Assembly: GCA_903824725.1 (NCBI GenBank)
Contig: CAIJXU010000083.1
Coordinates: 1-52,923 of the forward strand
DNA: 52,923 bases
Direction: 5' to 3'
Source: an uncultured Bacteroidota bacterium
GTDB taxonomy: Bacteria > Bacteroidota > Bacteroidia > Chitinophagales > Chitinophagaceae
Shown here: one piece after another, positions 52,347-52,923 of the stretch
How positions within the stretch are numbered: position 1 is the first letter of the stretch
How the letters are laid out: each line of letters opens with the position of its first letter
Program-made: the position numbers and the translations under genes
Notes under the pieces: generated by a model
The model's input: only the letters and a program-made list of their open reading frames with translations
Told to the model about the DNA's origin: nothing
The model's database searches: none

Positions 52347-52923
52347 ATGAGAAAATTAGTTACGTATTTAAGTATTGTCATCGTTGTTTTGTTTTCAGCA
52401 TGTAATAAATCAACAGTTTATGAGTTAGATTATGCATACAATCAACGATTAATTACTAGTGAAGTAAGAGATAGGTTTGTTGGAAGATGGTCAAGAAGTA
52501 TTACTTTAATGATGCCTGAATTCGTTTTTAATGGCAAAGATTCATTAAACCCTGGGGTACTTAAATTTGAGGACTCTATCATTATTAGAACAATTAAGAA
52601 TCCCAATAATAAAAATGGCTTAGCTTATTTAGATTCATTAAACATTATTTATCCAAAGTCACCAGGAAATATGTACGACTTGGACAGCGTTCATGTTCGT
52701 ATAATAGATACATTAACCTATAATTATAATCCATTAATATTAGCAGTTAAATACAGACCTATTGATTCTACATTTAAATATGTTAATTTAGAATTTGATG
52801 GTCAGGGAAAAAGAAATACTAATTTTAACACTGGCTTAATTTTAGAATCTGGAAATTTAACTTTAAGAAACAAAGCCTCTATATTTATTGGGTATTGGAA
52901 TAGTTATTTAAGTAAATATAGTA
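52347..52923 (+). CDS. Putative lipoprotein, cut by the window end
   Basis: Open from ATG 52347 to the last base without a stop (192 codons seen). The N-terminus MRKLVTYLSIVIVVLFSAC is a lipoprotein signal. The mature part is Asn/Ser-rich and beta-like, with no recognised domain; segments such as NKDSLNPGVLKFED-like acidic strands recall Bacteroidota surface lipoproteins of the DUF1735 type, but this is weak. Preceded by a 110-bp AT-rich gap with a near-consensus TAACTTTA about 16 nt before the ATG. Confidence 0.7.
   Translation, partial: MRKLVTYLSIVIVVLFSACNKSTVYELDYAYNQRLITSEVRDRFVGRWSRSITLMMPEFVFNGKDSLNPGVLKFEDSIIIRTIKNPNNKNGLAYLDSLNIIYPKSPGNMYDLDSVHVRIIDTLTYNYNPLILAVKYRPIDSTFKYVNLEFDGQGKRNTNFNTGLILESGNLTLRNKASIFIGYWNSYLSKYS

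Noticed and set aside
1..52923. CRISPR arrays, insertion sequences, prophage or integrase genes
   Set aside because: No spaced short direct repeats, transposase, integrase or phage structural genes were seen; the only tandem array (28508-28942) has no spacers.

Overview
The window looks like a chromosomal segment of a low-GC member of the Bacteroidota, most likely Chitinophagia/Chitinophagaceae. The evidence is a fused SecDF, an approximately 300-residue NusB, a NagB–PIG-L fusion, the Bacteroidota-type arginine decarboxylase, bacillithiol genes (bshB1 and a bacilliredoxin), futalosine menaquinone synthesis (mqnE), many SPII lipoproteins, and repeated matches to the phylum's primary promoter (TTTG about 20 nt from TAnnTTTG) instead of clear Shine-Dalgarno sites. 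I see no prophage, insertion sequence, CRISPR array or rRNA.

Layout. 1-3.2 kb: a 5'-truncated arylsulfotransferase-type gene, a diheme cytochrome c lipoprotein, and a membrane-protein/XRE-regulator pair with 21-bp direct repeats upstream; then tRNA-Arg(ACG) on the minus strand. 3.4-10 kb: nagB fusion, pfkA-pyk and an ABC-F ATPase, all on the minus strand. 10-15.3 kb: two secreted proteins of unknown function, then thrS-infC and rpmI-rplT, the latter behind its own promoter and a structured leader. 15.4-25.1 kb: speA-type arginine decarboxylase, bacilliredoxin, lgt, yajQ, rpmE2, an apparent bshB1-aguB-aguA-amidase operon, then acyl-CoA dehydrogenase and a PLP-homeostasis protein. 25.1-28.5 kb: M20 amidohydrolase, a catalytic-only methylmalonyl-CoA mutase subunit and an IscA-type protein. 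28.5-28.95 kb: a noncoding tandem array of a structured ~113-bp element. 29-43 kb: secDF, FKBP lipoprotein, lysoplasmalogenase, groSL, nusB-yajC-coaE, an RlmK-like methyltransferase, an aminotransferase, mqnE, a nucleoside transporter and trxA. 43-52.9 kb: dnaE, NlpC/P60 peptidase, M1 peptidase, msrA, a MutS2 without Smr domain, and a lipoprotein cut by the right edge.

How the genes fit together. speA, aguA and aguB together give the complete arginine to agmatine to N-carbamoylputrescine to putrescine route. bshB1 and the bacilliredoxin belong to bacillithiol redox metabolism, with trxA and msrA as further thiol/repair functions. pfkA and pyk catalyse the two committed glycolytic steps, and nagB feeds fructose-6-phosphate into them. 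SecDF, YajC, Lgt, FKBP and GroESL serve protein export and folding.

Most of the window is ordinary housekeeping. The least explained element is the tandem array at 28508-28942: three nearly identical copies and one diverged copy share a terminal stem with a compensatory base-pair change, and the unit lengths (113/112/113) exclude a conserved reading frame. Other points worth a look are the overlapping terminator/promoter and leader before rpmI, the terminator abutting the coaE start codon, the palindrome in the acyl-CoA dehydrogenase promoter, and promoters placed so close to start codons that leaderless mRNAs are predicted.
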